This document shows positions 21,412 through 33,756 of a stretch of DNA of 64,000 nt, in pieces (positions within the stretch are counted from its first letter, which is position 1; each line of letters opens with the position of its first letter). The stretch is from Saccopteryx bilineata (lineage: Eukaryota; Chordata; Mammalia; Chiroptera; Emballonuridae), in assembly GCF_036850765.1 (NCBI RefSeq), contig NC_089494.1, positions 229,480,779 through 229,544,778 on the forward strand, read 5' to 3'. The notes beneath the pieces were generated by a model, which saw only the letters and a list, made by a program, of their open reading frames with translations, ran no database searches and had not been told where the DNA came from. A program made the position numbers and the translations under genes.

Positions 21412-23022
21412 CTGAACAGGAAAAAAAAAAATGTTTTGTTTTTAAGTAAAGAAAGAAAAGAGAAGGGGGGAGGGAGGGAGGGAAGAAGAAAAGGTAATAA
21501 GCAACAATAGGCATTAAAACAGAGGCTACTCTACATCGTATGGCATCATTGCTTTGGAGACCTCTAATGGAAGTACATAGGAACAGACACAGATCAGCGA
21601 AGAGGAGACTTGCCAGGGTCAGGGGGCCACTCCCCGTGGACAACTTGCATTGGAACAGCTCTCCTGAGGATACATAGGCAGATCCTCTGGCAAAAGCAGA
21701 GTGGGCTCATAGTCACATCGTTCTAGGCTGGACCAATACTAACTGCACAGAATTCCAGGAGCATCTGACCTCAACAAACCTAGTCTGGAGGCTGGGCAAA
21801 GATACTATCTCTGAAGAAGGATTACGGGGAGAAACTACCATGGAAACTGAATAACATCCACGATACTAGGCGGAAGTGCGGACCTATGAACATAATGTAT
21901 TACAGTAACAAATGAAGCTTTAGCAATAAAGTTGGCATACTCATAAAGGTACAGAGGCCTGGCCATCATAAGACAGGAGCAAAGCCATAAGAAGACATGC
22001 TGTGAGGAAAATGACATTGGGTGAGACAAATAGGTAAGGGGTAAGACTGGGATGGATGCAGAGAAGCCAGAAATGCGACAGCAGAATTAAAAACTGCTCT
22101 AGAAATAGTGAAGAACAGAATCACTGCGTAATCTGATCAGTGCATGTGAGAAGGTCTGTCAAACAGGAATAAGAGATTAAAATGATGAGAGAGGAGATAG
22201 AAGTGGAAAAGAGAATGGTGCTCCAAGCTAAAATTTAGTGGTATTTCTGAAGAAATCAAAACAATTAGAACATGACTGAAGACAATAGATATTCATATAT
22301 ATATATTCATACATAATCATATTTATATATATGTTACTATAAACTTAATACAAAAAATTATATTTTAATACAATTTCCACTTGCTCTTTTTGGAAGGAAA
22401 ATATCAAAATGAAAATCAAGGAAGGTATCATTTTAAGGATCAGTGTTTATTTTTGCCTCTTCTAGAAATTTAACTTTAGAGAATCATCTGAAATTTAAAT
22501 TAATATTTGCCACAGAAATCATCATTTAACATTATTTCCAATGTTGAAAACTGGTATCAAAGTAAATAGTCAATATTAGAAAAATACCCAACTGACAAGA
22601 CATGATGCACTTATTCAAAACTAAGTTCTGCAGTGAGTTATTTTTCATTAGTAATAGAAAAACAATGTTAAGTGGGAAAAACTGGGATCCTAAATTGTAA
22701 TTATTCTTATTTTGTAGCCTTAACTCTATTTTCAAAGTATGACTTGGAAGACATGTCCAATGGTAACAGAACTGGTTCTGGAATTATGAGAGGGGTTTTT
22801 ACTTTCCTGTATGCTATATTGTACTTTGAAAATTCTCTCTAGTAGATAGGTAATGTTTTTGTATTGAATAGTAAGAAAAATATATAAAACACTAATAAAA
22901 ATATCGTTCTCTTTCCTCTTTGATTTCAAACAGATTCTTTCATGTTGTAATGGAACACCAAAAAGCTAAATTCAAAGATTAATCAGCAGGCTGCATTAAT
23001 CCTGTCATTTTTTTTTCCTTAC
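21412..23022. other. SPATA18 intron 5
   Basis: AT-rich intronic sequence with a short (AT)n run near 22290-22335. I recognise no repeat family and no exon. Confidence 0.6.
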
Positions 23023-23118
23023 TGCTTTCTTAGCTGATTTATTTCCTCCTCTGCAGCCAAAAGGGATATGGCCGATCTGTTCTTGGTTTCTTCAAGAGTC
23101 TTTGGAGTTTCAGCCAGA
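23023..23118 (-). CDS. SPATA18: SPATA18 coding exon 5 (coiled coil)
   Basis: This exon encodes residues 138-170, reading LAETPKTLEETKNRSAISLL then AAEEEINQLRK. It is near-identical to the mammalian SPATA18 coiled coil. The acceptor is TTACAG and the donor is GTAAGG. It is 96 nt long and in phase 2 at both ends, so its codons are continuous with exons 4 and 6. Confidence 0.94.
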
Positions 23119-25464
23119 CTGTAAGAAAAATCAGTAACTAAAGACAGATTTTCCAAAATTGGCAGACTTTCTAAATCAAGGCATAAGATTCTCTCTAGGG
23201 AACTTTTGGCATATGATATAAATTCGACATAAACAAGATCAAATTATAAGACATCTGCATTTAATCAGGTGATATTGCAAATATTATGGTGCATTTATAT
23301 GCAAAAACATGCTAGCATCCTTTTTCAATGTCAAACACAGAAATTATGAAGCCACTACCCCCTAGAAGACTATATAAGTACATAATAATTAATATTAAAA
23401 TGTAAAGGACAAAGAAATTTGTTCAATTCCTTCTTTTCACCCTCTTCATGCATCTGCTCTAATTATATCAGGTCCCCAGACAGCCTTGCTCTATAAAATC
23501 TTCATTTTTCTGAACTACACTCCTATCTATTCTGATTACTTTGCATAGTAAATTGAACTTGACTTAATTTTCCTAGACTTCCTAAATATATTTTAAAAAA
23601 ATTATTTCCCCATCTATAAAGTCCTCCACAATTACACTTGATTACCAAGTATTTCGTGTCTTCCTGCCTGTGACTTCCATCTCTTATTAAACACGAGTTT
23701 CCTGTTTTTCTGCAAAGCTCAGTCACTGTTGTTTTAATGAATCTCTCCATTGTAAACAAACCATAGTAAATGATACTATTTCTTTAAGTGTAAATTCAAA
23801 AGGAAATGGGCATGTGCTGGATGATGATGGTTGAAGACCAACAGTTCTCAATTAAGTGGTCCCAGGACAGTGAGAGGCCATGGGTTGGCAAAGGTTTCTT
23901 GACTTAGCTGAGCCCAGTTCCCTGGGACATCCAGGCTCTTACACAGTGGTCCTGAGGCTGAGAGAGAGCACCTGTTATCTAAACCCACACCAGCTGTCCT
24001 CATCCTTCAGGTGCCACTCACAGCCCAGCCTGGACTCTCTCAGGTGAAGTCTGTCTCCCCTTCTCCTGAGCTCCTCCACCACTAACTGCACATTTACAAT
24101 AGCCTTACAAACACACTGTGAAGTATTTGGGGGAAAAGAGATTATTTTATTCAGCTTATTATCCCCAGCACCTAAAACAGTGCCTGTCACATAGTACATA
24201 TCTTTTTTAAAAACCTGAAAAATGAATGAACAAAATGTCTAAAATCTAAAGCAAAGCCAGAGTAGTAATAACTTCTCAATAGGCCTACTGTAGGAGGTTG
24301 AGAGGAAATTGCTGTGGTCTAATTCAAATGTGAATATATTATAGGTTTTAAAATATATATCAATATATGGGAAAAGGAACATTTTATCAAGAGAAAACTG
24401 CAGAAAATTAAAAGAACAAAACAAACTAAGAAATGAAAGAGCATGAAACAGGAATAAAGTACTTTTTTCCCTCTGAAAACGTGGCACACACATGTGAGCA
24501 CATATACACATCACATGCATGCTAATGTGGTACCCTTGGATGACATTCAGAGAGAAGAAAAGGAGGTGTATTCATGTGCCAAGAATTGCTTTAAGGAGAT
24601 GAACATCTATTTAAATCTTTTTGTTATGGATTTATGTATTCATTGACCAATTTCTGAGAATTTATTATGTGCCAGGCATAATGCTGGGTGCTAAAGATAC
24701 AACCGTGTCAAAACATCAATATACGACAGTAAGCCCAGTCCACCAGATCCCAAATATGCAAACAATGTTTAAGGGTTCCAAATTGTGGAAAGCGATATTC
24801 TTAGATCATTGTGAAAGAGAAATTTAAGGAGAAGAAGAAAGAATAGTAGTCACAAGCAGACTCTGAGAAAGTCCTATTGAAGCTGAGGCATGAAGGACAA
24901 TTAAATGCCAGCCATGCAAGGGCCAGCGGGAGACCTCCGTGTTTCCGAAGGAGCACAGGCAAAGGCTTAAAGTGAAGAGGAAGCAGACAGCAGACTGGGT
25001 GAGGGGAGTCTGGCATGAGATGAGGGTGAAGCGAGAGGTAGGGTCCGATCAGGCAGCGCCGTGAGAACCCTGGGAAGCCCGCTCACAGCTTTTAAGCAGG
25101 CAATGACTTAGTACAGTAAAAATATATCGGTGCTTTCTATGTGTGAAATGGCCTGTAGTAGAGCAAGAATGGAAACAAGGAAACCAGGAGGAAGGCAATG
25201 AGCTGAGGCCAGAGGTATCCGAAGCTTGAGCCAAGGCAACAGTAATACAGTAGACAGAAAAAAGGCGTGGGGGAGGTACTTAGGAAGCATAGGACATGCG
25301 GAAAGTGGGATTCCTAACCAGAGCCCAGGAATAACATTGAGCAGTCAAGCCTTGTCTAGAGTTCATCAGAACTGGGCAGACCTGTCCCCATTCAGCACGT
25401 GTTGGAATTTGCACCTTTGAAACTGAGTCACAACCAAGCTGGTCTCCACAAAATTAGACATGGG

Positions 25465-25824
25465 GGCCATGGCCGGTTGGCTCAGTGGTAGAGCGTCGGC
25501 CTGGCGTGCAGGAGTCCCAAGTTCGATTCCTGGCCAGAGCACACAGGAGAGGCGCCCATCTGCTTCTCCACCCCTCCCCCTCTCCATCCTCTCTGTCTCT
25601 CTCTTCCCCTCCTGCAGCTGAGGCTCCATTGGAGCAAAGATGGCCCGGGCGCTGGGGATGGCTCCATGGCCCCTGCCTCAGGTGCTAGAATGGCTCTGGA
25701 TGCAACAGAGGGGCAGAGTGTCGCCCCCTGGTGGGCATGATGGGTGGATCCCGGTCAGGCACATGCGGGAGTTTGTCTGACTGCCTCCCCATTTCCAGCT
25801 TCAGAAAAATGCAAAAAAAAAAAA
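25465..25824 (+). mobile_element. SINE type A
   Basis: Full-length VES-like SINE with one CCCCCTGGTGGGC module (near 25724). Target duplication tagacatggg at 25455-25464 and 25825-25834. Confidence 0.92.
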
Positions 25825-27705
25825 TAGACATGGGAACCTCCCTGGGTGGGTCACTCATCCCACAGCAAGTGGCACACTGGTTTTAGAGACAGGTGGGCAG
25901 ATTAAGAGAGGGAGGAGAGAGCTGGCTACCACAGAAGGTGGGGAACAGCCTCTGTCATGTGTGATGCCTTAAATAAAAATAAAATAGGAACCATAGGTGG
26001 GTTCATAATAAAACAAAACAGAACTAGGAAATTCAAAAAAATTAAACTAGGAAATTCAGAGAAAAGCAACAATACCTTCCTATGTGCAACTTTCAAATGG
26101 ATGTGAGGGGTAGGGAGGCGTATAGAAAAAGAGAACACACGCAAGCAGATGACCAAGCAAATGAGGCAAAAGGTATATGAAAGGGTGTGCGGGTGTTCTT
26201 GGTAATCTTCTTGCAACTTTTCTGTATTTAAAATTACTTTCTAATAAGAAGTTTTAAAAGTGCATGCAGTCACAGTTTCTCAGTCCATGGTGCCCTTTAC
26301 AGCTAACTACAGAGCCACAGTGACAAGAGAGAGGGGAGGTGGGAATTCCTGGCCCCTATTGGTAACATCTTGAAGCAAAAAAAGACAAATCAAGAGACCT
26401 GGTCATCAGCAGCAGTGGCCAATAAATGTCCCAGGAAACCTCACCAGACAATCAGAACTCAGCACAAGACCTCAGTACCGGATGGAACCGAGGCCAACAA
26501 GACCAGAGCCCCTCTCCTCCCACACCAGGAGAGCAGGCAAGCATCCCGCTACCCCCAGATGTCAGTCTGAGAAGATGGAGGGCAATGAGAGCCCTTGAAA
26601 GGACAAACACAGCCCCTAGTGAAAGTCTGGACTTGGAATTAACTGAATATTTACACAAAAGGAACTACAATAAACCAGAAAAGACGTGGTAAATTTAAGG
26701 ATCTTCCTCACCCCACTCCAAATCAGCTGACACTGGTTGAAATAAGTTGTAAAATTAGAGGAATTATGCTTTTCGTACCTTACATTTGTAAATTCTGTGG
26801 CAGCTATAAAACCGCTCTTTGATGATGGGTATGATTGGAAACATGAATGGGGGTGTGCGGAGGTCAGGTGCACACAGTGGAGAAGGTCTGGAGTAAAACA
26901 GCCCAAAATATTAACAAGGACGAGGTACCAAGTGATTTCTCTATACACTTGTTTGTTGTATGCATTTTGCAAAAGGTATCTGTATTTTCCTTTCAGGCAA
27001 AACTAAATCAGTAGAGATGTTTTCCTTAGAAAGAAATCATCATCAGAGAAAAAGGCAGAATGCCACACCCTCGTCTATCACAAGCCTGAACTAGTTTAAA
27101 AAAGAATTCCCTGCTGTCTCAGACATGTCAGCAATGGATCAATGCTTGGGAGGAGAAACATCTTATTGATTGAAGGGTTTTTGTTAGGTATGCTGAATGC
27201 AATTTCATATATGTATATCTGTCCTCCTTAGAAAAACCCAAATTTGGCAATTTTCTTTGAAGTGATTCCTGGAGCTTGCCTGCCCTGGTTTTGTACACAG
27301 CAGGCATCTCATGTCTGTCGCTTCCTTACACTGCTTAACTTTTTTAAAATACACTTTTCTATCTGCTAGTTATCCCAGAATCTGGAATGGTTCGTCATTT
27401 ACAGAACCTGTGCTCTCAGTCTCAAGCCCCAGATGAGTACACCTGACAGGGAAATGCAGCCTGCTCCAGCTTGCTTCTGCTCTCACCCTCCTTAACCCTC
27501 TCCCGCCACACCTTCTAATTCTCCTCCCGAAAAACAGATCTTCATGTAACATTTCTACTGTTTATAAATATGGGCTAATAATGGATCTCATGAAAAGTAG
27601 GCCCAGGAATGGGGCCAAGGGGTCCAGAGTCTTAGGGATCATAACGACGTACAAGGAAAATCCTGGCCCCAAATTCAAAGACACTGACTCCCAACTCTCT
27701 CTCAT

Positions 27706-27752
27706 ACACACACACACACACACATACACACATACACACACACACACACATT
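27706..27752. repeat. (CA)n microsatellite
   Basis: CA repeat with a few TACA interruptions in SPATA18 intron 4. Confidence 0.95.
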
Positions 27753-27854
27753 ACTTATTAGCAAATCACTTTACATGATTCGCCTTTCAAAATTAAAAAT
27801 TAAATAAAGAACAAACAACTCTTTTTGGAAAAAGATAACTTGCATTCCTCTTAC

Positions 27855-27958
27855 TCGTCTTGAACCTGGTTGAGTTGACTACGAGTTGAGTTCAGCTCCG
27901 AGTCTAGCTGTCGATCCCGAACGCCAAACTCTTTCTGTCTCTCCCTATCAAAGGTGTC
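27855..27958 (-). CDS. SPATA18: SPATA18 coding exon 4 (coiled-coil region begins)
   Basis: This exon encodes residues 104-138, beginning DTFDRERQKEFGVRDRQLDS and ending NSTRSQLNQVQD. It has a TTTCCAG acceptor and a GTAAGA donor, and leaves in phase 2. The human protein has a few extra residues after the DTFDRER motif, so this copy looks slightly shortened there; that comparison is from memory. The heptad-like hydrophobic spacing suits the coiled coil known in this family. Confidence 0.93.
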
Positions 27959-28019
27959 CTGGAAAGATACACACATCAAAAAAATAGTCTGAATACATGA
28001 AACCATAGACATGTTGCAC

Positions 28020-28300
28020 AAACATCATGTTGAGCAAAGGAAGTCAAGCACAAAATAGCACATAAGGGACAGTTCCATTTATGCGAAGTCCTAGTGAAGA
28101 CAAAATTAATCTGGAATGATAAAATCAGAAGAGTGCTTGCCCTGGGGGTGGAGGGATGTACCTGGGAAGTGACATGGGAATGTTCTGGAGTGATGGAAAT
28201 GTTTTATATCTTAGTAGGAGTCTGAGTTACACAGATATACACATTTCTCAAAATTCATCAACCTATGGATGTCACTATAGGTAAATTATACCTCAATTAA
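28020..28300 (+). repeat. Old L1 3' end
   Basis: Features such as gttccatttatgcgaagtcc, gatggaaatgttttatatct and aaattatacctcaatt match the 3' UTR of ancient L1M families. Confidence 0.6.
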
Positions 28301-28318
28301 AAAAAAAAAAGACATTTA

Positions 28319-28690
28319 GGCCTGGCTGGTTGGCTCAGCAGTAGAGCGTCAGCCCAGCATGTGGAAGTCCTAGGTTCGATTCCCGGCCAGGGCACACAGG
28401 AGAAGCGCCCATCTGTTTCTCCACCTTTCCCCCTCTCTTTTCTTTCTATCTCTCTCTTCCCCTCCCGCAGCCAAGGTTCCATTGGAGCAAAGTTGGCCCG
28501 GGTGCTGAGGACGCCTCCATGACCTCCACCTCAGGTGCTAGAATGGCTCCGACTGCAAACTAGCAACGCCCCAGATGGGCAGAGCATCGCCCCCTGGTGG
28601 GCATGCTGGGTGGATCCCGGTCAGGCACATGCGGGAGTCTGTCTGACTGCCTCCCGGCTTTTGGTTTTGGAAAAGTACAAAAAAATAAAA
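28319..28690 (+). mobile_element. SINE type A, first of a tandem pair
   Basis: Head ggcctggctggttggctcag, one CCCCCTGGTGGGC module, ends in a short A-rich stretch directly against the next SINE. The left duplication gacattta (28311-28318) is shared with the pair as a whole. Confidence 0.9.
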
Positions 28691-28693
28691 TTA

Positions 28694-29150
28694 GGCCCTG
28701 GCCGGTTGGCTCAGTGGTAGAGCATCGGCCTGGCATGCAGAAGTCCCGGGTTCGATTCTCAGCCAGGGCACACAGGAGAGGCACCCATCTGCTTCTCCAC
28801 CCCTCCCCCTCTCCTTCCTCTCTGTCTCTCTCTTCCCCTCCCGCAGCCGAGGCTCCATTGGAGCAAAGATGGCCCGGGCACTGGGGATGGCTCCTTGGCC
28901 TCTGCCCCAGGTGCTAGAGTGGCTCTGGTCGTGACAGAGCGACACCCCGGAGGGGCAGAGCATTGCCCGCTTTGGTGGGCAGAGCGTCGCCCCCTGGTGG
29001 GTATGCCTGGTGGGTCCTGGTCGGGCACATGCGGGAGTCTGTCTGACTGTCTCTCCCCGTTTCCAGCTTCAGAAAAATACAAAAAAAATAAAAAAATAAA
29101 AAATAAAAAATTTTTTAAAAATAAATAGATAAAATTAATTTTTAAAAAAA
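28694..29150 (+). mobile_element. SINE type A, second of a tandem pair
   Basis: Head ggccctggccggttggctca, two gene-like CTGGTGGG modules, long A/T-rich tail. The matching gacattta is at 29151-29158. There is no separate duplication between the two SINEs that I can see. Confidence 0.9.
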
Positions 29151-30167
29151 GACATTTAAATATCCTCCTATATCTCTATACCCAGAATAACATGCAGAGG
29201 GGGTAAAAATCTAAGAATCATGAAAATCGACAGAGAAAAAAATTGTGTGTAAGTCTATAAAGTACCAAACATAGTTGTTTCTCACGCTTATCATATTTAA
29301 TTCTCACAATGACCCTGTCAGGCTAGCAAAAGCATTGTCCCCAATTAGCAAATGAGGACATTATGACATAAAAGGTTAGACAACCTACCCAGGACCACAG
29401 AAGAAGGGTAAGAATTCTGTTCAGTGATCTCCAGCAGGGATCCTTCAGCCACTACCCCATAAGGCCCCGTGGCTTAGAACAGCCTGCTCGACATGCTTTA
29501 ATTTTAGAAAGAAATGTATGGAGATCCGTGTAAACATTTAAAATCAAGATCACTAATATTTCCCTTACCCAGATATAATAATGCCAATGCCTTAAGCAAG
29601 GTATATGTTGTTTCCAGTCTGGTCTTCAACTGTTAAAACACTGACCCTGTCCATGGAAACCACCAAGATCAACCACAAATTAGGACTCCTTTTGTCAGTC
29701 TACCAGAATTGAGCTTTCTTCTCAGCATGAAATTTCCCAATTAATTTTATTTGACTCTTTCAGAATCACTTTCTCTTCTTAGCTCCTGTCATACCCTAAC
29801 TCTCTAGGTGATTATTTTGTCATTTAAAAGTTACTATTTAATGCCTAATGTAGGCCAACCAATATCCTAAATCTAGAACATGACCAGGCCCTTTCTGTAG
29901 CTGAGGAAGCTGAGGCTCGTTGATTTGCCTGCTCACACCATTAGTAAAAAGGCAAACTGAGATTTGAATCCAGGTCCATCTTAAGAGAAAATTCAATCCA
30001 TTCTGTCCCACACTACTATAAATAGAAACTCACCTTTAATACCTATGACCCAACTCCATAAGTAGAGTTGAGCCCCTCTCGAAGTCAAACCATATCTTAT
30101 ATAAGTTTGAGTTCCCAGAGCCTGATCAGGATGCTGCAAGTCGAGGGGAGTCCTCTAACATCCTTAC

Positions 30168-30283
30168 CTGTAGAGAGGGGACCTTGCTGTCGACAGGCTT
30201 TCCCAGGGAGGCCGCAGTAAAGGAGGCCTCCAGCCAAGGCAGAAGACGCGATTTGATGACTTGCACACCATCATAATGTCCTC
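30168..30283 (-). CDS. SPATA18: SPATA18 coding exon 3
   Basis: This exon encodes residues 65-103, including VIKSRLLPWLEASFTAASLG and ending DSKVPSLQ. It is flanked by a TTTTAG acceptor and a GTAAGG donor. The 116 nt complete the split codon from exon 2 and end in phase 0. The N-terminal region of MIEAP it belongs to has no catalytic motif that I can point to. Confidence 0.94.
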
Positions 30284-30344
30284 CTAAAAGAATCCACAAA
30301 GCAGGTCAGCCAGAGAAATTCAACCACACCAACTCAGAGAGCAC

Positions 30345-30431
30345 AAAGAAAAGAAGAGAAAAGAAAAGGAAAGGAAAGGAAAGGAAAGGAAAGGAAAGGA
30401 AAGGAAAGGAAAGAAAAGAAAAGAAAAAGGG
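30345..30431 (-). repeat. (AAAGG)n microsatellite in SPATA18 intron 2
   Basis: About ten units of AAAGG plus AAAAG variants. It fills much of the 188-bp intron between exons 3 and 2; on the transcribed strand it is a CCTTT pyrimidine run. Confidence 0.9.
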
Positions 30432-30471
30432 GGGAGGGGAAGCTGGATGGGAAGGCACAGGCTATCCTCAC

Positions 30472-30577
30472 CTTCTTGAGCTGTTACAGTGAGGATTCCA
30501 AAGAGTTGTCCCTGCACCTTAGCAACTTGTTCAATGAGTTCGAGGCAAAGACTTAGATTTTGATCACATGAGTTTGT
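30472..30577 (-). CDS. SPATA18: SPATA18 coding exon 2
   Basis: This exon encodes residues 30-65, beginning [20 protein letters not shown] and continuing [15 protein letters not shown], closely matching human SPATA18. The acceptor is TTTGCAG just right of 30577 and the donor is GTGAGGAT just left of 30472. It enters in phase 0 and leaves after one base of a codon. It is separated from exon 1 by a 15.9-kb intron and from exon 3 by only 188 bp. A 27-bp minisatellite starts 78 bp upstream of its acceptor. Confidence 0.94.
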
Positions 30578-30654
30578 CTGCAAAGCCAAAATGGTGGACA
30601 TCAGTGCAATTCTTTACTCCCATTGCAGGTTGACAAGGACTTCACTTTACAACA

Positions 30655-31431
30655 GGGCCACCTGGCTCTGCTGTACTCCCAAGGCCACCTGGCTCTGCTT
30701 TACTCCCGGGGCCACCTGGCTCTGGGGTACTCCCGGGGCCACCTGGCTCTGCTGTACTCCCGGGGCCACCTGGCTCTGCGGTACTCCCGGGGCCACCTGG
30801 CCGTGGGGTACTCCCGGGGCCACCTGGCTCTGGGGTACTTCCGGGGCCACCTGGCCGTGGGGTACTCCCGGGGCCACCTGGATCTGGGGTACTCCCGGGC
30901 CACCTGGCTCTGCTGTACTCCCGGGGCCACCTGGCCGTGGGGTACTCCCGGGCCACCTGGCTCTGCTGTACTCCTGGGGCTACCTGGGTCTGGGGTACTC
31001 CCGGGCCACCTGGCTCTGCTGTACTCCTGGGGCCACCTGGCTCTGCTGTACTCCCGGGGCCACCCGGCCGTGGGGTACTCCCGGGGCTACCCGGCTCTGA
31101 TGTACTCCCGGGGCCACCCGGCTCTGGGGTACTCTCGGGGCCACCCGGCTCTGCTGTACTCCCGGGGCCACCTGGCTCTGCTGTACTCCCGGGGCCACCC
31201 GGGTCTGCTGTACTCCCGGGGCCACCCGGCTCTGCTGTACTCCCGGGGCCACCCGGCTCTGCGGTACTCCCGGGGCCACCCGGCTCTGCTGTACTCCCGG
31301 GGCCACCCGGCTCTGCGGTACTCCCGGGGCCACCCGGCTCTGCTGTACTCCCGGGGCCACCCGGCTCTGCGGTACTCCCGGGGCCACCCGGCTCTGGGGT
31401 ACTCCCGGGGCCACCTGGCTCTGGGGTACCC
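30655..31431. repeat. 27-bp GC-rich minisatellite
   Basis: About 29 tandem copies of a unit containing ggccacctggctctgctgta and ctcccg. Most are 27 bp, with a few 26-bp units. Units on the left mostly read CACCTGG and those from about 31062 rightward mostly CACCCGG. A multiple-of-three period leaves long frames open on both strands (collagen-like GGPGSTAEP), but there is no other sign of coding. Confidence 0.95.
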
Positions 31432-32389
31432 CTCGAGGGGTTCTCTTCTTTTTCTCTCTTTCCCCACCTGCCAGCCAATCACAGGGACTCCAAGGACATT
31501 AGGGACAGTGGAGCCACAAGATTTGATAGGTTAATTGAACACTTACAAGGACCATTACATAATCAAGAAAGTTATTGGTGGATGTTAAGCCACTGAAGAA
31601 TGGGGGTTCTTTTAATACCAATAACCGTAACTCCATACTCAGTGAAATCTTGCAAAAATTGTAACACAGGGCAAATCATTGTTTCCTAATTTACCTACTT
31701 TATTGGTTCTTGTCCTCTACCTAAGTTCAATAAGTATACAAAAACACTACTTGTTAACAGTAAGAGGGTATTGCTGGGATACAATGGAGAATAAGACAAA
31801 AGAGATGGGTCAGGCCATACGGCACGTGCAGATGAATGGGGGAGACAGACAGTGGGCGGTTCTCCTGCTGTGGAATAATGTCTGACCACAGGGCTGAGCA
31901 CAAGGTCTACTCAGGACCCCTCTGTCTTGGAAAGTCAAGGAAGACTTCCTTCCAAGAGGAAGTAAAATGTAGGCAAGAAGAAAGTAGGCAGACTTGGGGA
32001 AAGGGGTGGTTCAACCAGTTGTAGGACATTCTGAGCAATAAGGGCAGAGCATGAAGAAGCCAAGAGGCGGGCCTCTTAGCTATTACCCTGCTTTTGTCAT
32101 CTCCCTGGTGAATTTCTACAGTTTCCTCATTGGCTGAAGCTCTAATAGAGTCTAACAATAAAGGAAGGGACACAACTATAAGCAACAAAGTGGGAGTTAA
32201 AATGCACAGACTGATGTGTCAGCTCAAATCATAATAAGGCACTAGGAGTGGGCACTAGGAGTCCCAACACAGGAAGTGGGTCACATGCAGGATAGAAACT
32301 AGAATGAATAGGAAAAGTTTAGATGACTTCTAGGCAAAAGTTTACAAGAAAAATGCATATCTGTGTCAACAAGAGCAGTGCTCCAGACA

Positions 32390-32490
32390 GGTAGTAAGCT
32401 CCCTGTGGACTGAGGCTGTGCCTGCCCTGTTCATTCACTGTTGTAGTCCTAGCCTGCATATTAAAGCACAGTAAGTATTGGATGGATGAG
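32390..32490 (+). repeat. L2 3'-end fragment
   Basis: taagctccctgtggactgag, followed by tgttcattcactgttgtagtcc and gtaagtattggatggatgag, the usual L2 tail pattern. Confidence 0.5.
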
Positions 32491-32499
32491 TGAGCATGA

Positions 32500-32775
32500 C
32501 GTGGTTCACATATTTTGGACTTTTTACATACCCCCTAAACGTGAGGCGCTATTCAAGCCATGCATATACATATATAGAAACTCAGTTAATCCCCACAATA
32601 GTACAGTGTGAGATGGGAGTGCGATTATTATTATTCCCATCTTCAGATGAGAAGACTGAGATGCATAGGGGTTAAAAAAAAACTTGCCCAAGATTACTTA
32701 GCTAATAATACGTCAGAACTGAGATCAGAACCCAAGCGGCCTAGGTCCAGATCTCATGCTCTTAACCACTAAATA
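32500..32775 (+). repeat. MIR element
   Basis: ttattattcccatcttcaga, aagactgagatgcataggg, acttgcccaagattacttag and tgctcttaaccactaaat occur in MIR order. Confidence 0.65.
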
Positions 32776-33380
32776 TACTGATGTTTAGATGAGGATTAGT
32801 GCCAGGAGTGAAGGGAGCACTAGATAACGTGACAGAGTGAACAGGAGGGCAGTTAGGGAGGCCTCTCTGAGGAGGAGACACTGAGCTAGGTCCCGAATGC
32901 AGAGACCAGGGAGTGTATAGGGCTGTGGGAACAGCAGGGGCAAAGGCCCTATGGCAGAAAGTTGGCTGGCAACCTGGAGAACCAAAAGCAGGCGCACGTG
33001 GCTTCGCACAGGAGGTCAGAGAGTTGGCAGAGAGATCTTGGGGGCCTTGCAGACCCAGGGGCAGCTGCTGGTCTGCTTCCCATGCCTGGTGAGTAGGACT
33101 GGGTGAGGAGCTCTGCTGTAGCTTATTCCTGTTGTGGCCATTTGGTTCCCTGTCTCATCCTCTACCCCTTTCTCCTAGGAAAGCTGTGTGTTTTTAAAAA
33201 ATGATTTTGCCTTTCTCATGTTTGTATCAATTTCCACTAGTATAGCAAAACAAAGGCTCAACAATATTTGATGAATGAATGAATGAATGACTTCGCATAG
33301 TATTGGCAAGATCAGAACATTTTGAGCACACAGCTTAAATAGCTATCTTCATTCCTTGCTTGTTGAACCAGCAGCTCCTT

Positions 33381-33495
33381 GCCCTGCTGGTTGGCTCAGC
33401 AGTAGGGCATCAGCCTGGCATGTGGAAGTACCGGGTTCAATTTCCGGTCAGGGCACACAAAAGCAACCATGTTTCTCCACCCCTCCCCCATCCCT

Positions 33496-33531
<36 letters not shown>

Positions 33532-33756
33532 CTTCCCACAGCCATGGCTCAAATGAACAACTCGGCCCGGGGCACTGAGGATGGCTCCGTGGCCTCACCT
33601 CAGGCACAAATAGTTCAGTAGCTAAGCAACAGAGTAGCAGCCCCACATGGGCAGAACATTAGCCCCAGATGGGGGGGGGGATGCCAGGTGGATCCCAGTT
33701 AGGGGGCACATGCAGGAGTCTGTCTTTCTACCTCCCTGCCTCTCACTTGATAAAAA
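33381..33756 (+). mobile_element. SINE type A (older variant)
   Basis: Head ccctgctggttggctcagca with a CT repeat body. It is flanked by a 19-bp duplication with one mismatch, gaaccagcRgctccttgcc, at 33365-33383 and 33757-33775. Confidence 0.9.

Larger units (their letters stand above)
23119..27854. other. SPATA18 intron 4
   Basis: One SINE (25465-25824) and a (CA)n run (27706-27752) are clear. The long stretches 23119-25450 and 25840-27700 look like ordinary intron. I find no convincing exon in them on either strand. Confidence 0.6.
27959..30167. other. SPATA18 intron 3
   Basis: It holds an old L1 3' end (about 28020-28300), a tandem pair of SINEs (28319-29150) and two MIR-like stretches (about 29260-29440 and 29860-29990). 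Confidence 0.65.

Noticed and set aside
26370..26692. Overlapping ORFs of 66-88 codons as a possible exon or gene
   Set aside because: No recognisable family, no clear splice sites in a consistent frame, and overlapping frames on both strands.
30655..31431. Regular repeat array resembling CRISPR
   Set aside because: The units are contiguous, with no unique spacers, and the genome is mammalian. It is a minisatellite.
30642..31478. Long collagen-like frames on both strands
   Set aside because: They are created by a minisatellite whose unit is a multiple of three. Several frames are open at once and there is no conserved context.
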